From contig JAENYV010000008.1 in the NCBI GenBank assembly GCA_016841605.1, forward strand, positions 100,138-164,137: 64,000 bases of DNA, given 5' to 3'. Origin of the DNA: Dethiobacter alkaliphilus (GTDB lineage: Bacteria > Bacillota > Dethiobacteria > DTU022 > UBA8154). Made by a program: the position numbers and the translations under genes. Each line of letters begins with the position of its first letter. Position 1 is the first letter of the stretch. This document shows, one piece after another, positions 26,983 to 36,516 of this stretch. The notes under the pieces were generated by a model. That model saw only the letters and a list, made by a program, of their open reading frames with translations. It had not been told where the DNA came from and did no database searches.

Positions 26983-27027
26983 GGAACATGGGGACATTCC
27001 CCGGTATATGGGGAGAATGGGGATATT
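26983..27027. repeat. Possible REP-like repeat fragment
   Basis: GGGGACATTCCCC (26990-27002) is palindromic and resembles the core of the repeats at 56276 and 63571. Further GGGGA units follow (27010-27022). The resemblance is limited to about 13 bases. Confidence 0.35.
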
Positions 27028-27120
27028 TTTTGAGACCTTACCTGGGGTATTCCCCGACGTCTTATCAGGCGTTGTCTCCCCAAACTTTCAAGAAAATGGG
27101 GTGTCCCGAAACCTTATTGT

Positions 27121-28257
27121 TTGGTGGTGAAAAACGTGAATTTTGAACAAGGGCCGATTAGGCCTCCTAGTGAGGCGGAAAGTTTGCTTGTGAGGCTTAC
27201 CCGCAACTGTCCATGGAATAAATGCCTCTTTTGTCCGGTCTTTAAAGGCGGGAAATTTTCCTGGCGGACAGTAGAGGAAATTAAAAATGATATTCTGGCC
27301 ATGAAAGAGGCCGAGGAAAAGGTGATGATGTTTGCCCTCAGTATGGGAGGGGAAGAGGTGACCCGTGAGGTCCTCCAGTTGGTTTATGAACAGGAACCCG
27401 ACCTGCTTCAAATTGCCTTCTGGCTTTTCAGGGGAGGAAAGAATGTTTTTCTACAGGATGCGGACTGTATGGTGGTACCCCCGGACGAACTTGCCGAGGT
27501 GATTTATTTTATCAAAGAGCAGTTTCCTTCTGTAGAGCGAGTTACAACATATGGACGCTCCAAGACTATCTCCAGGCGTAATGTGGAGCAGCTACGGATG
27601 TTAAAAGAGGCCGGCCTGAGCAGGGTGCATACCGGTCTGGAAACAGGATACGATTTTCTCCTCGATTTTATTTGTAAGGGCGTTACCGCGGAAGAACATA
27701 TTCAGGCAGGTCTTATGGTTAAGGAGGCCGGTCTAAGCCTCTGCGAATATATTCTCATGGGAATTGGGGGACGGAGATACTGGAGGGAGCATGCCCTTGA
27801 TACAGCCATGGTTCTTTCGGCCATTGATCCGCATTTTATCCGCGTCCGGACCCTAGTTGCCCGCAAGGGTAGTTTATTGATTAAGCATATTGAAAACGGC
27901 GACTTTCAAATTCAGAATGATGACGGATTAGCCCTGGAGGAACGTTTGCTGCTGCAAAATTTGGAGGGGACCGGAAATATCGTCAGCGATCACATTTTAA
28001 ATCTCCTGGAGGAAGTCCAGGGCCGGCTTCCTGATGATATGGAAAAAATAATCGGTGTTGTCAACAGTTATCTTGCCCTCCCCCCGGAGGAAAGGGCGAA
28101 CTTTAGTCTGGGAAGAAGATTGGGGTTGTACAGAGGTTTGGGAGACATGAAAGACCCGGGACTTTATCAACAGGTTGAAGGAGTCAAAATGAGCCTGAAG
28201 AAACGCGGAAAAGATTTGGATGAGTTTGTCGCCGAATACATGAATAACTATATTTAA
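27121..28257 (+). CDS. Radical SAM family protein
   Basis: A 378-residue radical SAM protein. The cluster motif is TRNCPWNKCLFCP, in which the three cysteines are spaced C-x4-C-x2-C rather than the usual C-x3-C-x2-C. Later parts (HTGLETGYDFLLDFICKG; GLSLCEYILMGIGG) resemble B12-less radical SAM oxidoreductases of clostridia. The start region has TTG, GTG and GTG codons in a row at 27121-27129 with no clear ribosome site, so the exact start is uncertain. Function is unknown. Confidence 0.85.
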   Translation: MVVKNVNFEQGPIRPPSEAESLLVRLTRNCPWNKCLFCPVFKGGKFSWRTVEEIKNDILAMKEAEEKVMMFALSMGGEEVTREVLQLVYEQEPDLLQIAFWLFRGGKNVFLQDADCMVVPPDELAEVIYFIKEQFPSVERVTTYGRSKTISRRNVEQLRMLKEAGLSRVHTGLETGYDFLLDFICKGVTAEEHIQAGLMVKEAGLSLCEYILMGIGGRRYWREHALDTAMVLSAIDPHFIRVRTLVARKGSLLIKHIENGDFQIQNDDGLALEERLLLQNLEGTGNIVSDHILNLLEEVQGRLPDDMEKIIGVVNSYLALPPEERANFSLGRRLGLYRGLGDMKDPGLYQQVEGVKMSLKKRGKDLDEFVAEYMNNYI

Positions 28258-28302
28258 TTAGTCGGAAATTTAATTAGTTGAAAATTAGTCGGAGGTGGCT
28301 GG

Positions 28303-28908
28303 ATGACAGGCCAAACTGGTGAAGAAGATAAAGGCCGTTTACCTGGACGGAAGCATTTTGGGAAAAATTGGAAGTTTTCTTTGGCTTTGGCCTTTCTTTT
28401 TTTGGCGGCAGGTTTTTTCCTGGGCCAGGTTGCCGGAGCGGATACCGGTGTTCTCCCCGGTTCGGAAGGAGACCCTCTGGTTACGGCCGGATGGGTGGAA
28501 GCCAGGCTGACCGCTTTTGCCCAGGCTTTAAAAACCGGACAAAGTGAATGGGAGAACCTTGATGACCGTATGCAATCTCCGGAAGGCAGCGGTGTTGAAC
28601 AGCCTGTTCCCGGGGAGGCCGTTATCATAACCAGCCCGGCTTCCGTTTACGAGGTTGTCGTTCTGCAGTCCGGAACTCAACTCTTAACCGGATCAGGGAC
28701 AGAATTTATCCTGCGCAGCGGAAAGGCAAAGGCTATCGCTGCTTCCGGCGGAGGAATTGCCGATCTGACGTCCGGAAAAGACCTGGAAAACGGGGAGGCG
28801 ATCTCTGCAGATCATCTTTTGCTTTCACCCAAAGATGACGGTCGCGGTGCCCTGACGGAAACCGACGCCATTTTTATGGTTCGCGGAAAATTCAGCACAG
28901 TACAATAA
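28303..28908 (+). CDS. Membrane-anchored protein of unknown function
   Basis: A 201-residue protein with a basic N-terminus, one membrane segment (about residues 24-43) and an extracytoplasmic remainder. The segment GDPLVTAGWVEARL after the membrane helix and the alternating short strands later (VVVLQSGTQLLTGSGTEFIL) suggest a beta-rich domain exposed at the cell surface. GGAGG precedes ATG. It is 21 bases from csaB, and may therefore concern surface attachment. I do not recognise a named family. Confidence 0.6.
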   Translation: MTGQTGEEDKGRLPGRKHFGKNWKFSLALAFLFLAAGFFLGQVAGADTGVLPGSEGDPLVTAGWVEARLTAFAQALKTGQSEWENLDDRMQSPEGSGVEQPVPGEAVIITSPASVYEVVVLQSGTQLLTGSGTEFILRSGKAKAIAASGGGIADLTSGKDLENGEAISADHLLLSPKDDGRGALTETDAIFMVRGKFSTVQ

Positions 28909-28929
28909 TTTTACGGAAGGAGAAAACTT

Positions 28930-30042
28930 TTGACCTGTATTGCTCTTTCGGGTTATTATGGTTTTTACAATGCCGGTGACGAAGCGATCCTGGAAGTAAT
29001 TATCGGTATTTTACGCCGTCACCTTCCGGAGGTGGAGCTGGTTGTCTTTTCTGCAGACCCCGGGCATACCCGCAGAACATATGGTGTTGAGGCTGTTTCC
29101 CGAACCCATCTGCCCTCCATTGTCCGTACACTGCGGCGTACCGACCTGTTGATCAGCGGTGGAGGCGGTTTACTCCAGGATACGACCAGTTTTCGTTCTG
29201 TAGCCTATTATCTGGGTATTATAGAACTAACCATGTTAATGGGCAAAAAGGTTGCCGTCTTTGCTCAGGGGATGGGGCCTTTACATCACCCCTTTGCCCG
29301 GCAATGGGTCAAAAGAGTGCTGGCCAGGGTTGACCTGGTCAGTGTCCGGGATTCTCAATCCGCCCGTTTTTTAACGGAATTGGGATTAAAAAAAGAAATT
29401 AGGGTAACGGCAGACCCGGTTTTCTCCCTCACGCCTCCTTCACAGGAAGAGATTGAAGCTTTCTGGAGAGCGAAGGGGAACTGGAAAGAAAAAAAACAGC
29501 CGCTGGTGGGGCTTGCTTTGCGCCCTTTTCCCCAGGAAACAAGCTATGGGACAGAGGTTTTGGAAACGATTGCCAAAGCATGCGCCTATCTGGAAGAAAA
29601 ACATAATGCCCGGCTGGTTTTCATTCCTTGTCACCTGCAAAAAGATTTGCCTTTAGCCAGGCAGATCGCCTCCGGACTTGCCCGGCAAAGCATGATTATC
29701 GACCGTGATCTTTCAACCAGGGAATTTATGTGCCTGATGGGAGGACTTGATCTCCTTGTGGGGATGCGGCTTCATGCCCTTATTTTTGCTGTGGTGAGCG
29801 GACTCTCTTTTTTGGCACTTCCTTATGATCCCAAAATTAATGCTTTTCTCTCCCGTATTGGGAAAGAGCCTCTGCCTCCTTTGCAAGAGCTGACTCCGGA
29901 CCGGCTGAGGCGAGACATGGATATAGCTCTTTCTCCAAAGGAAAGAAAAGGGGAAGAATTGGGAAATAAGATTCAGGACTTAAAAAATGAGGTAGATAAA
30001 GCGGTCCTGGATTTGCTTGCCCTGATTTCCCGTTCAAGGTAA
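28930..30042 (+). CDS. csaB: Polysaccharide pyruvyl transferase (CsaB family)
   Basis: A 370-residue CsaB-type enzyme that adds pyruvate ketals to a secondary cell-wall polymer, to which SLH-domain surface proteins bind. Family features are GYYGFYNAGDEAIL at the N-terminus, LISGGGGLLQD (about residue 75), VAVFAQGMGPL and the C-terminal MRLHALIFAV with the catalytic His. TTG start after GGAAGGAG. No SLH-domain gene is in the window. Confidence 0.9.
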   Translation: MTCIALSGYYGFYNAGDEAILEVIIGILRRHLPEVELVVFSADPGHTRRTYGVEAVSRTHLPSIVRTLRRTDLLISGGGGLLQDTTSFRSVAYYLGIIELTMLMGKKVAVFAQGMGPLHHPFARQWVKRVLARVDLVSVRDSQSARFLTELGLKKEIRVTADPVFSLTPPSQEEIEAFWRAKGNWKEKKQPLVGLALRPFPQETSYGTEVLETIAKACAYLEEKHNARLVFIPCHLQKDLPLARQIASGLARQSMIIDRDLSTREFMCLMGGLDLLVGMRLHALIFAVVSGLSFLALPYDPKINAFLSRIGKEPLPPLQELTPDRLRRDMDIALSPKERKGEELGNKIQDLKNEVDKAVLDLLALISRSR

Positions 30043-30050
30043 GATGGAAA

Positions 30051-30079
30051 TTGATTTTGTCAGTAAAAGGCAGTATAAT
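30051..30079 (+). promoter_or_regulatory. SigA promoter of the bifunctional nuclease-family gene
   Basis: TTGATT (30051-30056) and TATAAT (30074-30079) with a 17-base spacer. Confidence 0.7.
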
Positions 30080-30089
30080 ATTAAAAACC

Positions 30090-30113
30090 TTTATGCAAAA
30101 AATTCTGCATAAA
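30090..30113. other. Inverted repeat at predicted transcription start
   Basis: TTTATGCA (30090-30097) and TGCATAAA (30106-30113) are perfect inverse copies eight bases apart. They lie just after the -10 element at 30074-30079, a typical operator position. It could also be a 5' UTR hairpin. Confidence 0.5.
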
Positions 30114-30158
30114 TTTTAAGGGAAAAGGGAGGCCGCCGGCTTTACTGCCGGGGATAGT

Positions 30159-30623
30159 ATGATTTCTGTCAAAGTGAAAGGGATAGGTTTGGATCCTGCA
30201 GAGAATCCTGTACTTCTTTTAAGTGACCAGGATGAAACCATCATTTTGCCCATTGGTATCGGTTTAACTGAAGCTCAGGCTATTTCTTTAAAACTGGAAG
30301 GACATTCCCTTTCCCGCCCTTTAATATATGATTTGCTTATCTCTATTTGCGAAAATTTGGGAGGATTAATTGATAAAATTGTTGTCAACGATATGCGACA
30401 GGGGACTTATTATGCGCAGCTTTACTTGCAAAACGCAGGGAAAGAAATTATTATTGATACAAGACCAAGTGATGCTGTCGTTCTCGCCCTGACCACCGGT
30501 TGCCCTCTTTACATTACGCCTGAAGTGGCGAAGCATTCTCTCCCGCTGGAAGAGGTTATGCGGGAAAGTATTGAAGATATTATCAGCAGGGAAGATGATG
30601 GGAGCAGTAATCTTTTACATTAG
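30159..30623 (+). CDS. Bifunctional nuclease family protein (BFN/DUF151)
   Basis: A 154-residue protein of the DUF151/bifunctional nuclease family. Conserved parts are VLLLSDQDETIILPIGIG, EAQAISLKLEG, RPLIYDLL and DTRPSDAVVLAL. The start is ATG at 30159, 30 bases downstream of GGGAGG, with a closer weak site GGGGAT. The gene has its own promoter. Its cellular role is not established. Confidence 0.87.
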   Translation: MISVKVKGIGLDPAENPVLLLSDQDETIILPIGIGLTEAQAISLKLEGHSLSRPLIYDLLISICENLGGLIDKIVVNDMRQGTYYAQLYLQNAGKEIIIDTRPSDAVVLALTTGCPLYITPEVAKHSLPLEEVMRESIEDIISREDDGSSNLLH

Positions 30624-30713
30624 TATTCCAAATTGGAAAGGGGGAAATCCTGGTTGCGGATATGTGCTCGGGGTAAATAATAACTTCGGGGCCTATCAGA
30701 CCGGGAATTTTTT

Positions 30714-32438
30714 TTGACGCGTAAAGTTAAGAAAAATGAACTTTGTCCCTGCGGGAGTGGTAAAAAATATCAGTATTGTTGCGGTGCCCTCAAAAATGTC
30801 CTTCCATTTCGGAGACGGAGTGATTTTGCCCAGGTCCGTCAACTGTGGGGGATGTTGAGAGATTTTGCGGAAAGCAGGGAACTGGCTGCTCAGAGAGCGC
30901 GCGCCTGGGATTTTTTCCAGAGGGAATGTCTTTGTGGAGTTGAGCCGACTCGTGAAAGCATACAGTCATTTCTGGATTGGTTTTCTCTGGAGTTTTCTTT
31001 GGGAAAAGAAACTGTTCTGAGCTTTTTTATAAAAAAAATGCAAAGCGACCTTTTGCCTGAACAACTGAAGATACTTGAAACGTGGTCCGATACGGCTATT
31101 TCTTTTTACCGCATAAGAGAAATAAGGCCGGGGCGAGGCCTTTTAGTGGAAGATATTCTGCGGGGGGGGATTACAGAAATTTTAAATAAAAGTGTTTCTT
31201 CAGGAATTCGGCCGGACTCCCTGATAATGACCCGTTTAATTCCTGTGGGAAATAGTTATGATTATTTCGGGGCTTTATTCATTATCCCATCTTTTTATGA
31301 AGAAGAACTTAAAAAGATATTTTCCAGAGAGATCAGGTCCTGGAGCAAGAGAAAAAAAACCCCTCCCTTTGGTGATCCGTTATGGAAGTCTTTTTTATTG
31401 CGCAGGGGCCATTTTCTTCTTTCTTTTCTGCACTCCCTCTACTTAAAAAGTCCTTCGGAAGATAATGAGGATAGAACTTCTTCAGAGGAAATAGATTCCC
31501 TTGTTGCCATAACCATTTTTTATTTAAACGATCGGGATGAAGCTGTTCGACGTCTTCAAAAAGCCCCTTTCCTGCGCCTTGTTCAGAAAAAGGAAACTCT
31601 GAAGAGTATTAATACATACACCTGGGAATGGATTGAAAAACCCGCTTACCGGGAAAAACATATGGGAAATTTTCTTTTGGTGGAAGATCGCCTCTTATTA
31701 CATAGTTTTAAACAGGATGACCTGTCGGAAGGGAAAGAGAAGGTCTTATCTTCCTTAGAGGGTTTGATTATTTCCCAGGAAGACAACTTTCTGGAATTGT
31801 CGCTGCAAAACATTTATCCGGGAACTATTTCACCTGAAGAAGATCATGCCCTTCAGGAAAATTTTCTACATCATTATTGCCGGGCCTGGATTCACTCTCC
31901 TCTTCCGGGATTTCAGGGTGAAACTCCTTTTCAGCTAAGGAAAAAGAAAAACGGTGAAGCAATTTTGGAGAGGGTCCTTCTGGCGATGGAAGAAAAGCAG
32001 GATAACCAGGGAGGGGAAACCGCGATTAACCTGGATTTGGATCTCCTGAGGGAAAAGCTTTTACTCTGCGGAGAGTTAAGCCAGTGGAAGGCGCAGGAGT
32101 GGAACTGGGAAGAACCCGTTTATCGAGAGATAGCTTTGCTGGTTGAAAAAATTGCCGAGCCCATGGAACTGACTCCACAGCAGCTCGCCAGTACTTTCCA
32201 GCTTTGGCACGATTTTGTTGCGCAGGAAAAGCCGGTTATTCGTAAACCCAGGGCCTGGGCCGGAGCACTTGCCTATCTGATTTCAGATCTGGATTATGAA
32301 GGTTTTTCACAAAAAGAAATTGCCGGCTTTTTTGATATTTCGGGAGGATCAATATCTGCCATTAGCGGGCGTATCAGACATTCGCTGGACCTGGAAGACA
32401 AAGCCGCTTTTTACAGAACTCGCAAAAACCTTGATTAG
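30714..32438 (+). CDS. SEC-C motif protein of unknown function
   Basis: A 574-residue protein. The N-terminus has a SEC-C zinc-binding motif (LCPCGSGKKYQYCCG, residues 9-23), as in the tail of SecA. The long middle part is leucine-rich and mostly helical, without a family I recognise. The C-terminus (about 520-565) looks like a helix-turn-helix (FSQKEIAGFFDISGGSISAIS). TTG is the likely start; no strong ribosome site precedes it, so initiation is uncertain. The combination suggests a nucleic-acid or ribosome-associated protein, which is inference. Confidence 0.7.
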   Translation: MTRKVKKNELCPCGSGKKYQYCCGALKNVLPFRRRSDFAQVRQLWGMLRDFAESRELAAQRARAWDFFQRECLCGVEPTRESIQSFLDWFSLEFSLGKETVLSFFIKKMQSDLLPEQLKILETWSDTAISFYRIREIRPGRGLLVEDILRGGITEILNKSVSSGIRPDSLIMTRLIPVGNSYDYFGALFIIPSFYEEELKKIFSREIRSWSKRKKTPPFGDPLWKSFLLRRGHFLLSFLHSLYLKSPSEDNEDRTSSEEIDSLVAITIFYLNDRDEAVRRLQKAPFLRLVQKKETLKSINTYTWEWIEKPAYREKHMGNFLLVEDRLLLHSFKQDDLSEGKEKVLSSLEGLIISQEDNFLELSLQNIYPGTISPEEDHALQENFLHHYCRAWIHSPLPGFQGETPFQLRKKKNGEAILERVLLAMEEKQDNQGGETAINLDLDLLREKLLLCGELSQWKAQEWNWEEPVYREIALLVEKIAEPMELTPQQLASTFQLWHDFVAQEKPVIRKPRAWAGALAYLISDLDYEGFSQKEIAGFFDISGGSISAISGRIRHSLDLEDKAAFYRTRKNLD

Positions 32439-32452
32439 AGAGAGTTTGGCGG

Positions 32453-32617
32453 TCACTCGGGCAAAGCACCGGACCGGTGCTCCCCGTTTCCTGCCTGCAA
32501 GTCCTGCGGCTCTTCTTAACCCTTCACCCTACCTACCACCGGGCAAGCTGCCATGGAGGGCAGCTTGCCCGGCGTTTCACCCGAGCTCCTAGGCGTATAC
32601 AAGAGGAAAGCGATTTT
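32453..32617. repeat. Dispersed intergenic repeat, copy 2, with strong hairpin
   Basis: Bases 32564-32617 align with 46074-46133 (about six differences in the first 37 bases, both ending AAAGCGATTT). Bases 32453-32485 are the inverse of part of 23201-23249. Inside, GGGCAAGCTGCC (32541-32552) and GGCAGCTTGCCC (32559-32570) form a perfect 12-pair hairpin. Since the flanking genes converge, it may serve as a bidirectional terminator. Confidence 0.7.
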
Positions 32618-32628
32618 TTTGTTGAGTA

Positions 32629-34578
32629 CTAGAACTTAAACTGTTTAAGTTCTTCGGCCAGGGCACCGGCGGCTTCTTCCATTTCATGGATTGTTGCTGT
32701 AATCTCCTGGACAGCAGCCGATTGTTCCTCTGTTGAGGCGGCAACTTCTTCACTGGAGGCGCTAAGTTCCTGTGAAGAAGCGGCCACTTCTTCGATGGTG
32801 CCCATTAAGGCCTGACAAGAGCGGGAGATTTCGCCAAATACTTCTGCGGCGCGGGACATAACTTTTGCTCCTGTTTTTATGGAAGAAGCATTTTTTTCCA
32901 TTTCATCCACAGCAGAGCCTGCATCTTTCTGTGTTGCCGCGATAAGAGCAGCGATTTCTTCGGTTGATTCCGACGAACGCTCGGCAAGTTTGCGAATTTC
33001 GTCGGCAACGACCGCGAATCCCCGACCGTATTCTCCCGCCCGGGCGGCTTCAATGGCGGCATTTAAGGCCAGCAAATTGGTTTGTTCCGAGATCTCGTTT
33101 ATAACCTGGATAATTTCTCCTATTTCTACGGATCGTTTTCCCAGTACATCGATTATTGTTTTTAGATCCAGAAAGCCGGTTTCAATAGATTTCATCTGCT
33201 CGAATGTTTCGTTCATTCTCATTTCGCCCCTGGTCGCTTTTTGGACAACCTTTTCCGACTCCTCTGCCATACTTTGGGAACTGTTGCTAAGCAAACCGGT
33301 AGATGATGCTACTTCATTGGTAGCTCCGGCCACATCCTGGATGGAAGTACTGATATTTTCCGCAGTTTCGGTAATTCCCTGTGAGAATTGGTCCACTTTT
33401 TGCGATAACTCCAAAATTCGGGTGAAGAATTTCTTAAGATTCTCGACGGTATTTCTGACGGCTCCGGCGATAATTCCTATTTCGTCCCGTGTATACTCCT
33501 TAATATCAACGGTAAAATCTCCCGCGGCTACTTTACCCAGCGCAGCGGAAAGATCGGTAAGAGGTCCGACGATGTACCTTGTCAGCAACAAAGAAAAGGC
33601 TGCCGTAATGCCGATGGAGACCAGTAGCATGATAACGGCAATAAGCCTGTCCTCTTTCTGCCTGGCATCGGAGTTTGCCGAGGATCGCCCGGCAAAGAGC
33701 ATGCCGATAACGTTTCCATCCATATCATTAATGGCTGTGTATGCTCCAAAGATATCTCCGCTGACAATTTTCAATCTTCCTGCCCAGCGTCCTCCCCCTT
33801 CGAGAACAAGGCTTAATACTTCAGGATTATCTATTTTTGTTCCAACAGCACGGTTTCCCTCTGTGTCAATTATTGTGGTGGCAAGGCGTTCATCATGGGA
33901 AAAGATGGTCAGATCAGCCCCAATCCGCTCCTTGATAGCATCCAGATTGTCGTTATCCAAATACTTGCCGACCTCCAGGATTCCTAAAAAAGTCCCGTTT
34001 TCGTCAAAAAGAGGTCCGGCAGTGCGGATAGCCATGCCGATACGGCCGATATCAAAACCCGCCATAACTTTTTTATTGTTTGCAACGGAGCGGAGCAAAG
34101 CTCTGCCGCTTAAATCCACATCAAATGCTTCCGGCTCATGGGCACGGAAAAGAGCGGTTAACCCGGGAGTTATGCATTGCAATGTTTTGATTCCGAAATT
34201 TTTCTCCAAATCTTGATACAAAGGGAGCAGAATGTCGGCAACGGCCTGACGATCTCCCGCGGAAAGCGCTTCAGTGAACCCGGGGTAACCGGCAATAACC
34301 TGGTAAGCCATGCCGAGTTTATCTTCTTCTTCCTCAATTAAGAGCTCAAAAGCGGCAAGGCTTTGATCAATATCCTGAATGGCTTGTTCCTCCTCAAAGC
34401 CGACACCTCGCTGATAAAGCACTACAACAATAATAATGGAGAAAAATGCTACCAGTCCGATGAGGCTGAGTAGCATCTTTGTTTTTAAGCTAAAAGAGGC
34501 CTTTCTTCCCAAATTTTCGAATTTTTCCACTTGATTTGCGGCATTTTTTGCTTTTTGTTTTCCTCCGTCACTAAACAT
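32629..34578 (-). CDS. Methyl-accepting chemotaxis protein with Cache sensor
   Basis: A 649-residue chemoreceptor. A membrane segment near residues 38-58 is followed by an extracellular Cache-type sensor (about 60-310), a second membrane segment (about 318-340), a HAMP domain (about 342-395) and the signalling domain. The hairpin tip [19 protein letters not shown] is fully conserved. ATG at 34578 is preferred because AAAGG is then nine bases away; the upstream ATG overlaps that site. The ligand is unknown. It would signal to the flagellar motor whose filament genes lie in this window. Confidence 0.93.
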   Translation of the reverse strand: MFSDGGKQKAKNAANQVEKFENLGRKASFSLKTKMLLSLIGLVAFFSIIIVVVLYQRGVGFEEEQAIQDIDQSLAAFELLIEEEEDKLGMAYQVIAGYPGFTEALSAGDRQAVADILLPLYQDLEKNFGIKTLQCITPGLTALFRAHEPEAFDVDLSGRALLRSVANNKKVMAGFDIGRIGMAIRTAGPLFDENGTFLGILEVGKYLDNDNLDAIKERIGADLTIFSHDERLATTIIDTEGNRAVGTKIDNPEVLSLVLEGGGRWAGRLKIVSGDIFGAYTAINDMDGNVIGMLFAGRSSANSDARQKEDRLIAVIMLLVSIGITAAFSLLLTRYIVGPLTDLSAALGKVAAGDFTVDIKEYTRDEIGIIAGAVRNTVENLKKFFTRILELSQKVDQFSQGITETAENISTSIQDVAGATNEVASSTGLLSNSSQSMAEESEKVVQKATRGEMRMNETFEQMKSIETGFLDLKTIIDVLGKRSVEIGEIIQVINEISEQTNLLALNAAIEAARAGEYGRGFAVVADEIRKLAERSSESTEEIAALIAATQKDAGSAVDEMEKNASSIKTGAKVMSRAAEVFGEISRSCQALMGTIEEVAASSQELSASSEEVAASTEEQSAAVQEITATIHEMEEAAGALAEELKQFKF

Positions 34579-34634
34579 GAAATTCATCCTTTCTAGATTT
34601 CCTGTCTGAAATATTAATTTTTTTATTTTAGCAG

Positions 34635-35153
34635 TTAGACAAAAACAATAAGTTCTTCCAGCGGTCGCTTGACAGGTACACTGGTTTCTTCCGCCGGGTA
34701 GCCTATAGGGATCATCGCTACCGGACGAATTTTCTGCGTATCTAATCCGAGAACCCGGGCAACTATTTCCTCACGAAAAGCTCCAACCCAGCAGCAGGCA
34801 AGCCCTTTTTCCACCGCGCAAAGGAGAATATTTTCCACCGCGGCTGCCGTATCCTGAAGTGCATAAAGTGTAGAGCCTCGCTTCCCGTAGGACGCTGCGG
34901 ATCTGGCCGGTTCAGCACAGACGACAATAATAACCGGGGGTGTTGTCATCCAGGATTGCCCCAGAGCGGCCTCCGCCAGTTTGCCTTGAACTTCTTTATT
35001 TCGGACTAGAAAAAACTTCCAGGGCTGGACATTTCCCGCGGTTGGAGCAAAACGGGCTGCCTCCAGCAACTGAAAAAGGAGTTCATCCGGAAAGGGATCC
35101 TCTTTAAAATTTCTTACACTGCGCCTTTTTTTTATAGCTTCATAGACTTCCAT
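34635..35153 (-). CDS. Nitroreductase family flavoprotein
   Basis: A 172-residue nitroreductase-family protein that would bind FMN and use NAD(P)[18 protein letters not shown] at the N-terminus and [20 protein letters not shown] (residues 30-49) form the FMN site; [10 protein letters not shown] lies near residue 115. It is short but within range for this family. An inverted repeat CTGGAG/CTCCAG (35161-35178) lies in its 5' leader. The physiological substrate is unknown. Confidence 0.88.
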   Translation of the reverse strand: MEVYEAIKKRRSVRNFKEDPFPDELLFQLLEAARFAPTAGNVQPWKFFLVRNKEVQGKLAEAALGQSWMTTPPVIIVVCAEPARSAASYGKRGSTLYALQDTAAAVENILLCAVEKGLACCWVGAFREEIVARVLGLDTQKIRPVAMIPIGYPAEETSVPVKRPLEELIVFV

Positions 35154-35370
35154 TCTTTACCTGGAGCAATTACTCCAGTATGCTCACCTCCTCACTTTTA
35201 AAAACAGTATAAATAAAATTTATTTTACCACATCTGTTTATTCAAAGAAAGAATTACCAACAAAATATCCAAAAAAATCAAAGAAATTGTTTTTTTTTAA
35301 GAGGTTTTTTAGGGCGGATTTCAAAATTGTCGAAGCCGGTCGAAGATGGAGTTTTTAAAGGCAGGTTTGC

Positions 35371-35817
35371 TCAGGTATTGAATAAGAGCCGGGTTCCCGC
35401 TGCCAGGAGGGCAAGCCCTACAAGTTTCCACCAGGAAAAGGGAACAGGATCCATGCCGAAAAGGCCAAAATGATCAATCAGGACAGCAGCAGCAACCTGT
35501 GTGGCCACGATGACTGTGGTAGCATTGGCGACTCCCAGTTTGGGAATACCGGCAGCTACCGCGTAGGTAATGACGACAATCAGCAAACCTCCCAGCAGGT
35601 AGTACCAGGGAGCACTGTTTATACGCGCCATATTTCCTTTTCCCAAACCCAGGAGATATAAGGCCAGAAGGACGGTTAATGTTCCTGTGATCATGACTAT
35701 AAGCGTAGTTTCCAGCACGCCGATTATTTTCCCAAGGGCTGCATTAAGTGTTCCCTGTACTGCCATAGTCGCACCGGCCAGGGCCGCCAGGAGAAGGGCA
35801 AAGAGATTAAATTTCAT
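35371..35817 (-). CDS. DMT superfamily YdcZ-type transporter
   Basis: A 148-residue hydrophobic protein with about five membrane segments, matching DUF606/YdcZ of the drug/metabolite transporter superfamily. The diagnostic start is ALAGATMAVQGTLNAALGKI, with VATQVAAAVLIDHFGL later. Such half-size proteins usually work as dimers. The substrate is unknown. Monocistronic on the minus strand. Confidence 0.85.
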   Translation of the reverse strand: MKFNLFALLLAALAGATMAVQGTLNAALGKIIGVLETTLIVMITGTLTVLLALYLLGLGKGNMARINSAPWYYLLGGLLIVVITYAVAAGIPKLGVANATTVIVATQVAAAVLIDHFGLFGMDPVPFSWWKLVGLALLAAGTRLLFNT

Positions 35818-35899
35818 ATTAAGAGAGGCTCCTTTATGCTAAATAACAAATTCAGTTTGCCCCTGTTTAATAATAAATAATCACAAGAGTTCCGGTTAA

Positions 35900-36337
35900 T
35901 TATTTTTTTTCCGGTGGAAGATCTTTTTTGCGAAGTTCCCGCTGGAGTTTAATCGCTTTCAAAAAGACAAGAAGTCCTTCTTTTTCATTCCTGGAAAGTT
36001 GTCCAATTTCCCGGACAGCGGAGTCCAGGGCAGGGTCCCGAATAATTTCCTGCCAGTGGGAATCTGCGGATGTATCGTAGTTGGTCAGGGAATAATCTTT
36101 GACGGGCTTCCGATTAAGATAGCCGGCAGCGATCAATAATTCCTCGGGAGTGAGGCCAAGGTGGGGGGCCAGCCTTTTTAAAATGCGCGCATGGGGAATG
36201 TTTCTTTCTCCCCTTTCAATGCGGGAGAGGTAGGAGGGACTTAAACCCGCCTGAGCAGCCAATTTTACCAGGGAAATGTTTTTTCCCTGACGCAGTTTTT
36301 TAATAAATGAGCCGAAAGATGATTGCTTAATAGACAT
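35900..36337 (-). CDS. XRE family transcriptional regulator
   Basis: A 145-residue regulator with an N-terminal helix-turn-helix (KLAAQAGLSPSYLSRIERGE, residues 25-44) and a charged C-terminal part. The start at 36337 is an ATG after GTGATATTGG; an upstream open frame has no ribosome site and lies in the promoter. It is divergent from a second small XRE gene, and the region between them holds likely operators. Confidence 0.87.
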   Translation of the reverse strand: MSIKQSSFGSFIKKLRQGKNISLVKLAAQAGLSPSYLSRIERGERNIPHARILKRLAPHLGLTPEELLIAAGYLNRKPVKDYSLTNYDTSADSHWQEIIRDPALDSAVREIGQLSRNEKEGLLVFLKAIKLQRELRKKDLPPEKK

Positions 36338-36362
36338 TTCCAATATCACCCTCACTTCACTT

Positions 36363-36391
36363 ATTTTAAAGGAAAAATTGCCTCCTGGCAA
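36363..36391 (-). promoter_or_regulatory. Promoter of minus-strand XRE gene with small inverted repeat
   Basis: On the minus strand, TTGCCA (36386-36391) and TAAAAT (36363-36368) are separated by 17 bases. TTGCC/GGCAA inverted repeats (arms around AGGA) overlap the -35 element and may be an operator. Confidence 0.65.
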
Positions 36392-36395
36392 CATT

Positions 36396-36423
36396 AAAAA
36401 ACGAAACCCGCCAAAAAACGAAA
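36396..36423. repeat. 11-base direct repeat pair between divergent regulators
   Basis: AAAAAACGAAA occurs at 36396-36406 and at 36413-36423, 17 bases apart start to start. It lies upstream of both promoters and could be an operator for one of the two XRE proteins. Confidence 0.55.
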
Positions 36424-36449
36424 TTGTTAAAAAAAGGGACCTTCTAATG

Positions 36450-36479
36450 TTGACATTTGTCAATTATTTCTGTTATATT
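36450..36479 (+). promoter_or_regulatory. Promoter of plus-strand XRE gene with palindromic operator
   Basis: TTGACA (36450-36455) and the extended -10 TG-T-TATATT (36471-36479) have an 18-base spacer. TTGACATTTGTCAA (36450-36463) is an inverted repeat covering the -35 element. A related half-site TGACAGATGGCAA follows at 36480-36492. Confidence 0.7.
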
Positions 36480-36516
36480 GTGACAGATGGCAATTATGGA
36501 ATAAGGAGGGAAAAGC

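Noticed and set aside
32879-34216. A 445-codon open frame on the + strand
   Set aside because: It lies exactly antisense to the chemoreceptor gene, has a low-complexity Ser/Ile/Thr composition typical of an antisense frame, and no ribosome site.
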